Origin: Bacteroidales bacterium
GTDB taxonomy: Bacteria > Bacteroidota > Bacteroidia > Bacteroidales > P3
DNA length: 49,455 nucleotides
Assembly (NCBI GenBank): GCA_024400545.1
Contig: JAKSMO010000011.1
Coordinates: 1-49,455, forward strand
Direction: 5' to 3'
This document shows positions 1-8,229 of the stretch, one piece after another. Numbering within the stretch: position 1 is the first letter of the stretch; each line of letters opens with the position of its first letter. A program made the translations under genes and the position numbers. The notes beneath the pieces were generated by a model that was given only the letters and a program-made list of their open reading frames with translations, was not told the origin of the DNA and ran no database searches.

Positions 1-436
1 GCCCTCGCAGTTTGCCGAGCAAACTGGCAAGGCGAATAAGAAACACAAGTGCCATCACGCCAACGCCAAGCCAGTAAATCCAGCTAATTATTACCATCAT
101 ACTCGGTTTGGTATTGATAGGCAATGCCTGTTCGTCCGCTTCACCAGTTTGTGGCTTGGCTTCGACAGGTTTGCTAGAGACAGAAGCATTAGTACTGACT
201 AAATCCTGATTCGCAAAGATAGTGCGGTAGATGGTCGGTTCACCTTCCTTTGGCTGAGTCACCTGCATAGGAACCTGCAGATGCACCAAAGGCAACAGCA
301 GCGATAACACCATGGTGGACAACAGATAAATTCGCACCATCTGATGGCGCACCTCATGCCGCATCAGCAGCCAATAACCCAACAGGAAAAGAGCCATTGC
401 CACAATCACATAAAAAATATAATTGATATATTCCAT
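1..436 (-). CDS. BlaR1/MecR1-like M56 membrane peptidase, N-terminal part
   Basis: Partial gene cut by the window edge; 145 codons are visible, starting at ATG 436. The visible part has a first membrane segment at about residues 5-24, a second at about 36-53, a polar linker of about 60 residues, then another membrane segment at about 113-137. This matches the N-terminal membrane layout of BlaR1/MecR1 (M56) sensor peptidases; the zinc HExxH motif would lie beyond the edge and is not seen. The BlaI-type repressor ends 9 bases upstream, the usual repressor-sensor pairing. In that family the sensor cleaves the repressor on signal. The identification rests on layout and neighbour, not on catalytic residues. 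A non-peptidase membrane protein (for example a TonB-linked M56 variant) is possible. Confidence 0.7.
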   Translation of the reverse strand, partial: MEYINYIFYVIVAMALFLLGYWLLMRHEVRHQMVRIYLLSTMVLSLLLPLVHLQVPMQVTQPKEGEPTIYRTIFANQDLVSTNASVSSKPVEAKPQTGEADEQALPINTKPSMMVIISWIYWLGVGVMALVFLIRLASLLGKLRG

Positions 437-445
437 AACACAGAA

Positions 446-853
446 TTATTTCTCTCTATTTTCAATATCTTTGCGAGTCTGCTCAATAAGCTGGCTCAAG
501 TCATCGAGGTCCTGCGCCGAGATGTTCTTGTCTTTCAAGAAAAACGACACCAACGAACTGTACGATGCGCTAAAATAGTTCTTCATCAATGAACCCAGCA
601 TCTGCCCAGAGTACTTCTCCTTGCTCACCAAGGGAAAGTATTGGTTGTTGCCATTAAACTCATGATGGCTCACAAAGCCTTTAGTTTCTAGGATACGAAT
701 GATACTCAGCACTGTACGATAGGCCGGCTTGGGATCTTCAACATTAGCCGCAATTTCTCCGGCAAACCCTTTGCCCAATCCCCATAGCGACTGCATCACT
801 TGTTCCTCGGCCTTGGTAAGCGTGCCTGTTTCTTGTTCTTTCTTTCTTGCCAT
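446..853 (-). CDS. BlaI/MecI/CopY family transcriptional repressor
   Basis: 135 residues, the usual length of the family. The N-terminal winged helix (about residues 10-80) contains the typical LTKAEEQVMQSLW start and the AYRTVLSIIRILETKGFV recognition region; the C-terminal helices form the dimer part. It probably represses its own operon, which includes the M56 membrane protein 9 bases downstream. Start ATG 853 gives a complete helix-turn-helix domain. The intergenic region upstream carries an inverted repeat TTAGTC-N18-GACTAA (884-913) that could be its operator. The inducer is unknown; in Bacteroidota such pairs are not limited to beta-lactam resistance. Confidence 0.9.
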   Translation of the reverse strand: MARKKEQETGTLTKAEEQVMQSLWGLGKGFAGEIAANVEDPKPAYRTVLSIIRILETKGFVSHHEFNGNNQYFPLVSKEKYSGQMLGSLMKNYFSASYSSLVSFFLKDKNISAQDLDDLSQLIEQTRKDIENREK

Positions 854-883
854 GATTACAATATTATTCTTTTGATTAATTTT

Positions 884-913
884 TTAGTCCTATTAACGAC
901 ATTTTTTGACTAA
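884..913. promoter_or_regulatory. Candidate operator of the BlaI-type repressor
   Basis: Inverted repeat TTAGTC (884-889) and GACTAA (908-913), 18 bases apart, about 30-60 bases upstream of the repressor start. Placement fits autoregulation. It does not match the classical TACA/TGTA box of BlaI, so this is inference. Confidence 0.35.
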
Positions 914-1081
914 TATTGCGTCGAATGATTATTTTTTTAATCCAAAAAATCTAAACAATTGATAAACAGCAAAAAAAATAAAGCAAAAAAAATAGAAATA
1001 ATTAGATTGGAGTTGATATTAAAGCCAACAACCACCATAGTTTCTATCAGCAAATGCAACACTAAGTAGAAAAATAAGAAT

Positions 1082-1110
1082 AAAGCCACCTCCGGGCTGG
1101 GGGTGGCTTT
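1082..1110 (-). terminator. Terminator of thrS
   Basis: Stem AAAGCCACC/GGTGGCTTT with a 10-11 base loop, 27 bases past the thrS stop. The minus strand continues with a T-rich tract. It suggests thrS is transcribed alone. Confidence 0.7.
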
Positions 1111-1137
1111 ACGGTTCTTTAGCGTATTGTTCGGTCT

Positions 1138-3102
1138 TTATTCGGCCTGTTTGCGGATGGTGAGTTCCACCGACTTGGTGCGGATTTCTTTGCAAACGGC
1201 GTCGATGAAGCTGTCAAGGGTGTTCTGTCCCAGATCGCCATCCTTGCGGCTCCACATGGAAACGAGTTGCTCGTCTTGCTCTTTCTGACCAATGAGCAAT
1301 GCGTAGGGCACTTTCTGCATGCGGGTTTCGCGCAGTTTGTAGCCAATCTTCTCGTTGCGGCGGTCGATGGTGGCTTCGATACCATTGTCCTGAAGGGCTT
1401 TGGTGACCTGCTCGGCATAGTCGAGGAATTTCTCGGAGATGGGCAGCACGCGAACCTGCTCGGGAGCGAGCCAAGTGGGCAGTGCGCCATCGTATTTCTC
1501 AATCAGCCATGCCAAGGTGCGCTCGTAGCAGCCCATGCTGGTGCGGTGAATGATGTAGGGGCGGGTGCGGCTGCCGTCCTTATCGATGAAGTACATATCG
1601 AACTGCTCGGCCAACAGGGCATCCCACTGCACGGTGATCATGGTGTCTTCCTTGCCATAGACGTTTTTGGCATTGATGTCAACTTTAGGACCATAGAAAG
1701 CGGCTTCGCCAACTTCCTCGGTGAAGGGGATATTGAGTTCGTTGAGAATGTCGCGGATGTGCTGCTGGGTCTGCTCCCAGGTTTCAGCATCGCCGATGTA
1801 TTTCTCGGTGTTGGTGGGATCCCACTTGGACAGATGCCAAGTAACATCGTTGATAAGACCGAGGGTGGTGAGACAGTATTTAGCCAGGTCGATGCAACCC
1901 TTGAATTCTTCTACCATCTGGTCGGGACGCACGATGAGGTGGCCTTCAGAGATGGTGAACTGGCGCACACGGGTGAGGCCGTGCATCTCGCCGCTGTCCT
2001 CGTTACGGAAAAGGGTAGAGGTTTCGCCATAGCGGAGAGGCAGATCGCGGTAGGAGTGCTGGCTGTTCTTATATACGTAATATTGGAAGGGGCAGGTCAT
2101 GGGGCGGAGTGCGAAGACTTCTTTGTCTTTCTCTTCGTCGCCAAGAACAAACATGCCGTCTTTGTAGTGTCCCCAGTGGCCGGAGATTTTGTAGAGGTCG
2201 CTCTTGGCCATGAGGGGGGTCTTGGTGCGGACATAACCACGGCGGGTTTCTTCGTCCTCAATCCAACGCTGGAGGGTCATCATGACTTTGGTACCCTTGG
2301 GCATGATGAGGGGGAGACCCTGGCCGATAACATCGACGGTGGTGAAGTACTCGAGTTCGCGACCGAGTTTGTTATGGTCGTGATTCTTCACGTCTTCAAG
2401 GTAAACGAGGTAGGCCTCAAGGTCTTCTTTGGTGAAGAAGGCGGTGCCATGGATGCGGCTCAAAGACTTGTTGTTTTTATCGCCACGCCAATAGGTGCTG
2501 GAAGCCGAGAGAAGCTTGAAGCCCTTGATGGGACGGGTGTTGAGCAGGTGCGGTCCACGGCAGAGGTCAACAAAGTTGTTCTGCTTGTAGATGGTGATGG
2601 TTTCGCCTTCGGGGATGGCCTCGAGAAGCTCTACTTTGTAGGGTTCGTTACGTTCGGTCATCATCTGCAGGGCTTCGTTGCGGGTGACTTCGCGACGTTC
2701 CAAGCGAGTGGCTTTCTTGATGATGGATTTCATCTCTTTCTCGATAGCATCGAGATCCTCGCGGCTGAAGGGGCGGAAGTCGAAATCGTAGAAGAAGCCG
2801 TTGTCGGTGGCAGGACCGATGGTGATCTTGGCTTCGGGGAAGAGGTTCTGTACGGCTTCGGCCATGATATGTGCAGTGGTGTGGCGCAGCACAGAGAGAC
2901 ACTCTTTGCAAGTGGTATCGAGCAGTTCAATGTCGCAATCGGTTGTGATGATAGTTCGCAGATCGATGAGGGTTGACTCGTTGTTGATCTTGGCGGCAAC
3001 ATAGTTGTTGAGCGCATCGGGATTTACCATCTTGATGATGTCGATAATGGAGCAAGGCTCTGCAAACGACACTTCACCAAAGTTTTTGACATTTACTTTC
3101 AT
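1138..3102 (-). CDS. thrS: Threonyl-tRNA synthetase
   Basis: 654 residues, full length. It charges tRNA-Thr in the cytoplasm. Domains in order: TGS-like N-terminal domain (1-60), editing domain with HTTAH (about residue 93), class II catalytic core with the zinc cysteine in MTCPF, motif 2 RNEDSGEMHGLTRVRQF and motif 3 GCYERTLAWL, then the anticodon-binding domain (about 550-640). Start ATG 3102 is preceded by AGGAG at a 7-base gap, an unusually clear ribosome site for Bacteroidota. A TAACTTTG promoter element lies at 3166-3159. In many Bacteroidota thrS is followed by infC-rpmI-rplT; here a terminator follows and those genes are absent. Confidence 0.98.
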   Translation of the reverse strand: MKVNVKNFGEVSFAEPCSIIDIIKMVNPDALNNYVAAKINNESTLIDLRTIITTDCDIELLDTTCKECLSVLRHTTAHIMAEAVQNLFPEAKITIGPATDNGFFYDFDFRPFSREDLDAIEKEMKSIIKKATRLERREVTRNEALQMMTERNEPYKVELLEAIPEGETITIYKQNNFVDLCRGPHLLNTRPIKGFKLLSASSTYWRGDKNNKSLSRIHGTAFFTKEDLEAYLVYLEDVKNHDHNKLGRELEYFTTVDVIGQGLPLIMPKGTKVMMTLQRWIEDEETRRGYVRTKTPLMAKSDLYKISGHWGHYKDGMFVLGDEEKDKEVFALRPMTCPFQYYVYKNSQHSYRDLPLRYGETSTLFRNEDSGEMHGLTRVRQFTISEGHLIVRPDQMVEEFKGCIDLAKYCLTTLGLINDVTWHLSKWDPTNTEKYIGDAETWEQTQQHIRDILNELNIPFTEEVGEAAFYGPKVDINAKNVYGKEDTMITVQWDALLAEQFDMYFIDKDGSRTRPYIIHRTSMGCYERTLAWLIEKYDGALPTWLAPEQVRVLPISEKFLDYAEQVTKALQDNGIEATIDRRNEKIGYKLRETRMQKVPYALLIGQKEQDEQLVSMWSRKDGDLGQNTLDSFIDAVCKEIRTKSVELTIRKQAE

Positions 3103-3158
3103 TGTTTTTCTCCTAATATATAATAAGTTAATAAAGGTCTTGTTGTTTTTTGAAACTA

Positions 3159-3166
3159 CAAAGTTA
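3159..3166 (-). promoter_or_regulatory. -7 element upstream of thrS
   Basis: TAACTTTG on the minus strand, matching the Bacteroidota TAnnTTTG element, about 57 bases before the thrS start. No clear TTTG was found 19 bases upstream. Confidence 0.45.
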
Positions 3167-3346
3167 CGAAAAAAGTATGAATCACTAAAAAAAATGTGCT
3201 TTTAGGTTGATTTTATTTTAACCTAGCATTTCTTCTTGCGTGTAAATATAGGGTGGCAGGTGAATCAAAATACCTTGTATCCCTAGACTTTAGGTCCTAA
3301 ACTGACGCTAAACCATAGGCTCTTAACAGTCAAGATAAGGTATTCG

Positions 3347-3970
3347 TTAAGTCCTTTTCCGTCGTACTTTTGGAGGGATGGGGTCTTCGGGCTTTTGGCG
3401 GTCGCCAATAAGGCGGCAGGCTCCGACATAGCGTTTGGCATAATACTCCTCGGTAGAGTAGCTGAAGATGACGCCGGAATGTGTGGCGGCGTGGATGAAG
3501 CGGAAACGCCCTGTGGCGGGATCGCATTCGGCAACAATACCGGTGTGCCCTACGCGGCCATTCATCTCACGTCCTTGCCAAAAGACGAGGTCGCCACGTT
3601 GTAGCTGCTTGGTGCTTTTAATTTTGCGCCCTTTGACATATTGTGACGCGCTGCCTCCGGGGAGGGTGAATCCGAATTTAAGATATACATATCGTGCAAA
3701 ACCTGCACAGTCGAAGGCGTTGGGACCTTTACCCCCATAGTGGTAGGGCTTGCCGAGATGGCGCGTGGCTTCCTGAAAGATTAGGTCGGCGCTGTCGGGC
3801 TGTTGGTTGAGGGTTTGAACTGATATGCGCAGGGGAGGAATGATGACATCATTGTTGTCCCAAGTGTTTTTCTGCCAAGGCGCCGGCACCTTGGGGTAGA
3901 GGGATTGTGCTTGCCCCAATGTGCAGAAGCAGGCGAGGATTATTAGAGTATAGAGCCGTTTAAGATTCAT
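3347..3970 (-). CDS. Exported NlpC/P60 family peptidase
   Basis: 207 residues with a signal peptide (1-21, ending GQAQ). The NlpC/P60 domain covers about residues 60-180: catalytic cysteine in NAFDCAGFARY, catalytic histidine in GRVGHTGIV, and a third polar position in RFIHAATHSG. Such enzymes cut peptide bonds in murein stem peptides in the periplasm. The first 11 bases overlap the end of the O-antigen ligase-like gene, so the two are probably translationally coupled. A role in remodelling the wall during surface glycan export is inference. The C-terminus is basic (VRRKRT). Confidence 0.88.
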   Translation of the reverse strand: MNLKRLYTLIILACFCTLGQAQSLYPKVPAPWQKNTWDNNDVIIPPLRISVQTLNQQPDSADLIFQEATRHLGKPYHYGGKGPNAFDCAGFARYVYLKFGFTLPGGSASQYVKGRKIKSTKQLQRGDLVFWQGREMNGRVGHTGIVAECDPATGRFRFIHAATHSGVIFSYSTEEYYAKRYVGACRLIGDRQKPEDPIPPKVRRKRT

Positions 3971-5420
3971 TTTTCTTGTCGGCTATAAGGTTGGTGTCTT
4001 TCTTCTCGCTGTAGATATCAAGGGCTACAACCACAGCAGTGAATGCCCAGAAGGGCACCGAAAGCTTGTCGGTATCGAGGAAGTTGTTGAATACGCCGTG
4101 GATGTAGTAGGTGAGCAGGCTGAGTGTGAAAGCCAATGCCATGTTGGCTATCTGGGGGTCTTTGGCAGTGCGATAGACGCGCACACCCGTGGCAAAGGTG
4201 GCCATGAATATGCAGATGACGAATGCCACTCCAGGCACCCCCTGTTCGGTAAGCGGACCTATATATTCGCTGTGGGCGTTGCCGAGGGTTCCGGCATTGG
4301 TGCTGATGGTGGAGAGCTGGTAGCTGCGCTGGTAGCTAGCATAGAGGAACGAGTAGGTGCCGGGTCCGCAACCTAGGACGGGATGTTCTTTCCACATGCG
4401 GAAAGCCGAAGCCCAACGGTTGAGACGCTCCAAGTTGCTGGCATCGGTGGAAATATTAGAGATGGATTTGATTTGACCCGAGAGGTCGTAGGAACTGTCT
4501 TGGTGGTTTTTGCCCAGCTTGTATATGAGCTCGCTCTGGTAGATGAAGAACACACCCACACCAAGTCCGAAGAAAAGTACCATCCATTTGACTTTCATAC
4601 CCATGCGGATGAGCACATAAACTCCGATGGCTCCCAGCACACTGAGCCATGCAGCACGGCAGTAGGAGAAGAAAAGGCCTACAATGAGCAAGGCGAAGAT
4701 GCCCATGAAGAATAGTCGCGACCAACCTTTGCTGTTGCGGCTGAAGATGAAGTAGAAGGCGGCGGGCAGGAAAAGGGCAATAACGCAACCATAGGCGGTG
4801 TGGTCGTTGTAGAAGGGTTTCATCACACGGTGGAGGGTCTGCAGGTCGCTGAAGTTGCCAAGGGTTTTGGCTGTTGCGATGGCAATGACGGCGATGAGGC
4901 CTATGGCATAGCACCAGAAGAACTGGCGGATGCGCTTCTTGTTGCGGAAAATCTGGGCGGCAGCAAAGAAGAAAGGCGTCACAAACCAGAGACGTGCAAT
5001 GAGATATTTGAACGATATGAAGGGTAGGGCAGAGGTGCATGAGGTGATGAACCACCAAATCAGAGAGGCTATAAGGGTGATACTTACGGGGTGGCGGAGG
5101 ATGCGGAGGTCGTAACTGCGGCTAGCCAGCACGCGGAAGAGGAAAATGGCCGAGAAAAGTATCATCATGGGCTCCACCGGCATGGAAAGCTCCATTTTGG
5201 GTATGAGGGCAAAGTTGATAGCAAATGGAGTAAGGAGGGCGGTGCAGAGCAAGCCGGTTTCGAGTTTGGTGATGAAGAGTAGCAGTACGATGCCTGCCAG
5301 GGGAATGAGAGAAAGGTAGTAAAAATCGCGGATGAGCAATGCGGAGTTGGCCACGGCAAACAGCAGCGTCACCGCCACTGCGATGACTGCTGTAAGGTTT
5401 TGTTTGAGCCAGGAACGCAT
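3960..5420 (-). CDS. O-antigen ligase / Wzy-like membrane protein
   Basis: 486 residues, with about ten to twelve hydrophobic segments and one large periplasmic loop at about residues 285-390. The loop contains NAHSEYIGPLTEQG and GCGPGTYSFLYASYQ, the pattern of the Wzy_C/O-antigen ligase family, with the conserved histidine in NAHSEY. Proteins of this family either join O-polysaccharide to lipid A core (WaaL) or polymerise repeat units (Wzy); sequence alone does not decide. It lies between a Wzz-like chain-length protein 21 bases upstream and an NlpC/P60 peptidase overlapping it downstream, all on the minus strand, so a surface polysaccharide role is well supported. No glycosyltransferase is next to it. 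Confidence 0.85.
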   Translation of the reverse strand: MRSWLKQNLTAVIAVAVTLLFAVANSALLIRDFYYLSLIPLAGIVLLLFITKLETGLLCTALLTPFAINFALIPKMELSMPVEPMMILFSAIFLFRVLASRSYDLRILRHPVSITLIASLIWWFITSCTSALPFISFKYLIARLWFVTPFFFAAAQIFRNKKRIRQFFWCYAIGLIAVIAIATAKTLGNFSDLQTLHRVMKPFYNDHTAYGCVIALFLPAAFYFIFSRNSKGWSRLFFMGIFALLIVGLFFSYCRAAWLSVLGAIGVYVLIRMGMKVKWMVLFFGLGVGVFFIYQSELIYKLGKNHQDSSYDLSGQIKSISNISTDASNLERLNRWASAFRMWKEHPVLGCGPGTYSFLYASYQRSYQLSTISTNAGTLGNAHSEYIGPLTEQGVPGVAFVICIFMATFATGVRVYRTAKDPQIANMALAFTLSLLTYYIHGVFNNFLDTDKLSVPFWAFTAVVVALDIYSEKKDTNLIADKKNES

Positions 5421-5441
5421 ATATACTATTGTTTGTGGGGG

Positions 5442-6317
5442 TTATTCTTCGTCTTCTTTCTTAGAGGCATCAATCAGCAGCAGCACGAGGATGCACATGA
5501 CCACTGAACCCAGCGTGCCGAGGAGTACGATGATGCTGCGTTTGGGCCAAGCTTTCTTGTCGGATGCTACGGCCTGGTCGAGGAGGAATTTGTAGCTTAC
5601 GCTCTCGTTCATGTCAACTTGGGTTTGTGCTGCGCGTGTCTGCATGTCAGCCAATTGCGCACATTTCTCGTGGATGAGCTGGGTGAGGCCGAGGCTGTAC
5701 TGTGGGTTGCGCTTAAGGCTGTCTTGGAGGAGTTGGATTTCCTCACCCATCTTTTGGCACACGTTGTCCATGATTTCGGATGCGTCGCAAGCACGGTCGT
5801 GATGGATTCGGTGGCACACGGTGTCGTAGTTTGCGGCAATATAGTTGGCAATGTCGGCGGCCCATTGTGGGTCAACGTCCAGCACACCAACCTCAACGCC
5901 CAGGAATTCGGTACGCTTGACATTGATGTTGCCACGGTACTGCTCGTGGAGTTTGAACATCTTGTGGGGGTCGTCGTTGCTGATACCGTAGTGCTCCATG
6001 AGGTTGAACTTGTTGCAAACATCGCGTTCCATCGACTCGGACGAGAGGATCTGGATGCAGTATTCGCAGTCGCGTTCAATACCATAGTCCATGAAGTCGA
6101 GGCTGTAATGGTAGTCCATGATGGCCTTACTCAGACGGTTGGAGTTGGTGGGGAAAAGAATTGCCGTGGATTTGTATCTTGGGGTGATGAACAGCGACAC
6201 CACAATGGAGGCCACAAGTGCAATGGCGAAAACCCAAGTGAGTAGTTTCCACCATTTGGCAAAGAAACGTAGGGTGGCTTTATGGTCGTAGTTGTTGCCG
6301 AAAGATTTGTCTGTCAT
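5442..6317 (-). CDS. Wzz-like polysaccharide chain-length determinant
   Basis: 291 residues from ATG 6317 (MTDKSFG); an upstream TTG in frame at 6347 is less likely. Topology is that of Wzz/PCP proteins: a first membrane segment at about residues 28-48, a PRYKSTAILFPTNSN segment just after it, a large periplasmic domain with a coiled-coil-like helical part (about 180-240), and a second membrane segment at about 262-282. There is no C-terminal kinase domain. It should control the length of a surface polysaccharide made or joined by the ligase-like protein encoded 21 bases downstream. Acidic C-terminus (KKEDEE). Confidence 0.85.
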   Translation of the reverse strand: MTDKSFGNNYDHKATLRFFAKWWKLLTWVFAIALVASIVVSLFITPRYKSTAILFPTNSNRLSKAIMDYHYSLDFMDYGIERDCEYCIQILSSESMERDVCNKFNLMEHYGISNDDPHKMFKLHEQYRGNINVKRTEFLGVEVGVLDVDPQWAADIANYIAANYDTVCHRIHHDRACDASEIMDNVCQKMGEEIQLLQDSLKRNPQYSLGLTQLIHEKCAQLADMQTRAAQTQVDMNESVSYKFLLDQAVASDKKAWPKRSIIVLLGTLGSVVMCILVLLLIDASKKEDEE

Positions 6318-6450
6318 ATCGTTTGTGTTTATTTTTATGTTCAACAAAATATAAATTGTAGGTTCGTTTATTGTGAGAATATGCCGAACCTACTTTAGTA
6401 ACGATAAAAAGAAAATGTTATTGTGTGGTATGTCAAAAATATCTATAAAT

Positions 6451-6480
6451 AAAAAAACCTCCGTTTCACAACGGAGGCTA
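6451..6480 (-). terminator. Terminator of rpmG-DUF4295
   Basis: Eight-base perfect stem CCTCCGTT (6458-6465) / AACGGAGG (6470-6477) with loop TCAC, followed on the minus strand by seven T. It lies 45 bases past the DUF4295 stop and closes this short operon. Confidence 0.85.
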
Positions 6481-6522
6481 AAACAAAAGCGTATGAAAAA
6501 AAATATTATTACTGTGTCAATA

Positions 6523-6678
6523 TTATTTTTTCTTGAGGAACTCCTGAACCTGGTCGGAGAGGATGATATTCTCCTGGAAGGTGTAGGCGTTGGTTTTGGG
6601 AGAACGAACCATGCGGATAACTTTAGCATAGCTCTTACCAGTATTGGTCTTAAGGGTTGCAACAACTTTTTTTGCCAT
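6523..6678 (-). CDS. DUF4295 small ribosome-linked protein
   Basis: 51 residues, beginning MAKKVVATLKTNTGKSYAKV and ending QEFLKKK. This matches the small DUF4295 family that sits beside rpmG in Bacteroidota; its function is not established. It is lysine-rich and lies 18 bases downstream of rpmG in the same orientation. Start ATG 6678 is preceded by AGGAG at a 10-base gap. The usual next gene, ftsY, is absent; a terminator follows instead. Confidence 0.9.
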   Translation of the reverse strand: MAKKVVATLKTNTGKSYAKVIRMVRSPKTNAYTFQENIILSDQVQEFLKKK

Positions 6679-6696
6679 AGTACTCTATCTCCTATA

Positions 6697-6885
6697 TTAT
6701 TTGATTTCTTTGTGAACAGTCATTTTCTTCAAGTACGGATTGTACTTTTTGAGCTCCAAGCGCTCAGGGGTATTTTTCTTATTCTTGGTGGTGACGTAAC
6801 GGCTCATGCCAGCAACACCACTGTTTTTCTGCTCGGTGCATTCGAGGATAACCTGCACTCTTGCGTCTTTATTTTTCTTTGCCAT
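6697..6885 (-). CDS. rpmG: Ribosomal protein L33
   Basis: 62 residues, the normal size for L33 in Bacteroidota, beginning [19 protein letters not shown] and containing the typical [20 protein letters not shown]. It is a component of the 50S subunit. The CxxC pairs of zinc-binding L33 are absent; only one cysteine is present, so this is the zinc-free form. A strong promoter lies about 90 bases upstream. rpmB (L28), which usually precedes rpmG in this phylum, is not here. Confidence 0.97.
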   Translation of the reverse strand: MAKKNKDARVQVILECTEQKNSGVAGMSRYVTTKNKKNTPERLELKKYNPYLKKMTVHKEIK

Positions 6886-7189
6886 GTCTTTATTAATCTA
6901 TTTTTTCTTTCAAAATCGCTTTTTTATGCACATGGGAAAGAGCATCTACAATCCACAATCTGCCCTCAAAAGCGGGTGCAAAATTACAACTTTTTTTTGA
7001 ATTAGCAAGCCTTTTACGCTTAAAAGTTTTATTTTTTTATTTGATTTTATTGTTTTGTAATATGTTATGAATTTAATTTTTTTGTGGAATGCTTGTATTA
7101 TTGCGCATTTTTGAGGGCATTTGAACCCTGTTTTTGTGGAAAAATACTGTCTTTTACTCGTTTTTGTGCCTATTTTTCAATATCTTGTT
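6886..7189. other. Intergenic region rpmG / acyltransferase
   Basis: Holds the rpmG promoter and leader (6886-7008). The rest (7009-7189) is AT-rich with T-runs and no open frame or RNA gene I can recognise; it may include the terminator of the acyltransferase gene. Confidence 0.5.
6979..7008 (-). promoter_or_regulatory. rpmG: Promoter of rpmG-DUF4295
   Basis: On the minus strand, TTG (7008-7006), 19 bases, then TAATTTTG (6986-6979): a full match to the Bacteroidota housekeeping promoter. The leader would be about 85 bases. Confidence 0.75.
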
Positions 7190-8182
7190 CTATATTATAT
7201 ATTTACGAAAGAATGGGATTTTGCGCAGGAGATAGCTGACGGCAAAGCTGGCACCGAAGGCAACCACTAGGCAGATGGCCACTAAGGGGAGGGGCTGAGG
7301 AATGAAGCGGTGGATGCGGTTGAATATTTGGATTAGGATCCATATATGTATTAGATAGATGCCAAAGGTGCAGAGCGAACACTCTTCGGTCCATCGTCCT
7401 AAGCGGCGACCTAAATGGATTGGGTGACGGATGCCGAAGACCAATAATGCAGCAGCTTGCACAATCACATTGGGCGCGGTATAGCCCATAAAGATGGATT
7501 CGTCGTCCTGACTGATAATGGTTAGGGCAACGGTTGCGATAAATCCGAGTACGCCTAATAAATAGATAATGTGGCTAGCCCTACGGGTATTCGCTGCGTT
7601 GTCGGCATTGTAGAAGATTGTGCGAATGTAATATCCGAGCAGGGCGTAGCCGACAAAGTTGACGAATATGTTGGTAGTGATAGAGAATGGGAGGGCTATG
7701 AAGTTGCCCAGATAGTCGTAAACAATGAATGCCATCCAAGCGTAGATGAAATAACGCAGAATATCTTTATTTTGCGCAATTAGTCGCAAGATGGGCAGCG
7801 ACAGATAAACACCGATGACCATGCCAAGATACCAAAAGTGGCCTTCTTGACTACCAAATGGATAGATGCTTTTTCGTAAGGTCAGGGCGTAGAAGAGTGA
7901 CCAAAACACGAGTGCGCCAATAATGCGGACAACGTATTTGCTCAGTAGCTTTTTTATGGATAAATCTTTTTGTGGATCGACCATAAAGAAACCTGTCAAC
8001 ATTACGAATATGCCAATGTCCCAACGTGTGACTGCCGTAAGCCCTAAGCAAAGTGCATAGTCAGAAGTGCCCGGGCTGACAAAATTGGCTATAATGGGGG
8101 ATCCCGCCGTGTGGCAGAGAATAACTTGTAGGCAGGCCAAAATTCTCAGTATGTCGAGAGAATGATTTCGTTGGGATGTCAT
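7190..8182 (-). CDS. Acyltransferase family 3 membrane protein
   Basis: 330 residues with about ten hydrophobic segments. The N-terminus RNHSLDILRILACLQVILCH carries the conserved histidine of the acyltransferase_3 (OafA/YrhL-like) family after the LDxLR motif. Members move acyl groups such as acetyl onto sugars of cell-surface glycans or other exported molecules. The exact substrate cannot be read from the sequence. It lies 47 bases downstream of the aldo/keto reductase gene, same strand, and may be cotranscribed with it. A link to the Wzz/ligase cluster about 1 kb away is possible but not shown. Confidence 0.85.
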   Translation of the reverse strand: MTSQRNHSLDILRILACLQVILCHTAGSPIIANFVSPGTSDYALCLGLTAVTRWDIGIFVMLTGFFMVDPQKDLSIKKLLSKYVVRIIGALVFWSLFYALTLRKSIYPFGSQEGHFWYLGMVIGVYLSLPILRLIAQNKDILRYFIYAWMAFIVYDYLGNFIALPFSITTNIFVNFVGYALLGYYIRTIFYNADNAANTRRASHIIYLLGVLGFIATVALTIISQDDESIFMGYTAPNVIVQAAALLVFGIRHPIHLGRRLGRWTEECSLCTFGIYLIHIWILIQIFNRIHRFIPQPLPLVAICLVVAFGASFAVSYLLRKIPFFRKYII

Positions 8183-8229
8183 AAGGTAATGTTGACAGGT
8201 GAAAATAATCTGTGGTGTAGGTGGATGGG

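Noticed and set aside
1267-2976. Long open frames opposite thrS, nhaD, purH, pfkA and mreB
   Set aside because: They have odd, H/D/G/V-rich composition, no recognisable motifs, and lie fully antisense to proteins with complete family motifs. They are shadows of codon bias.
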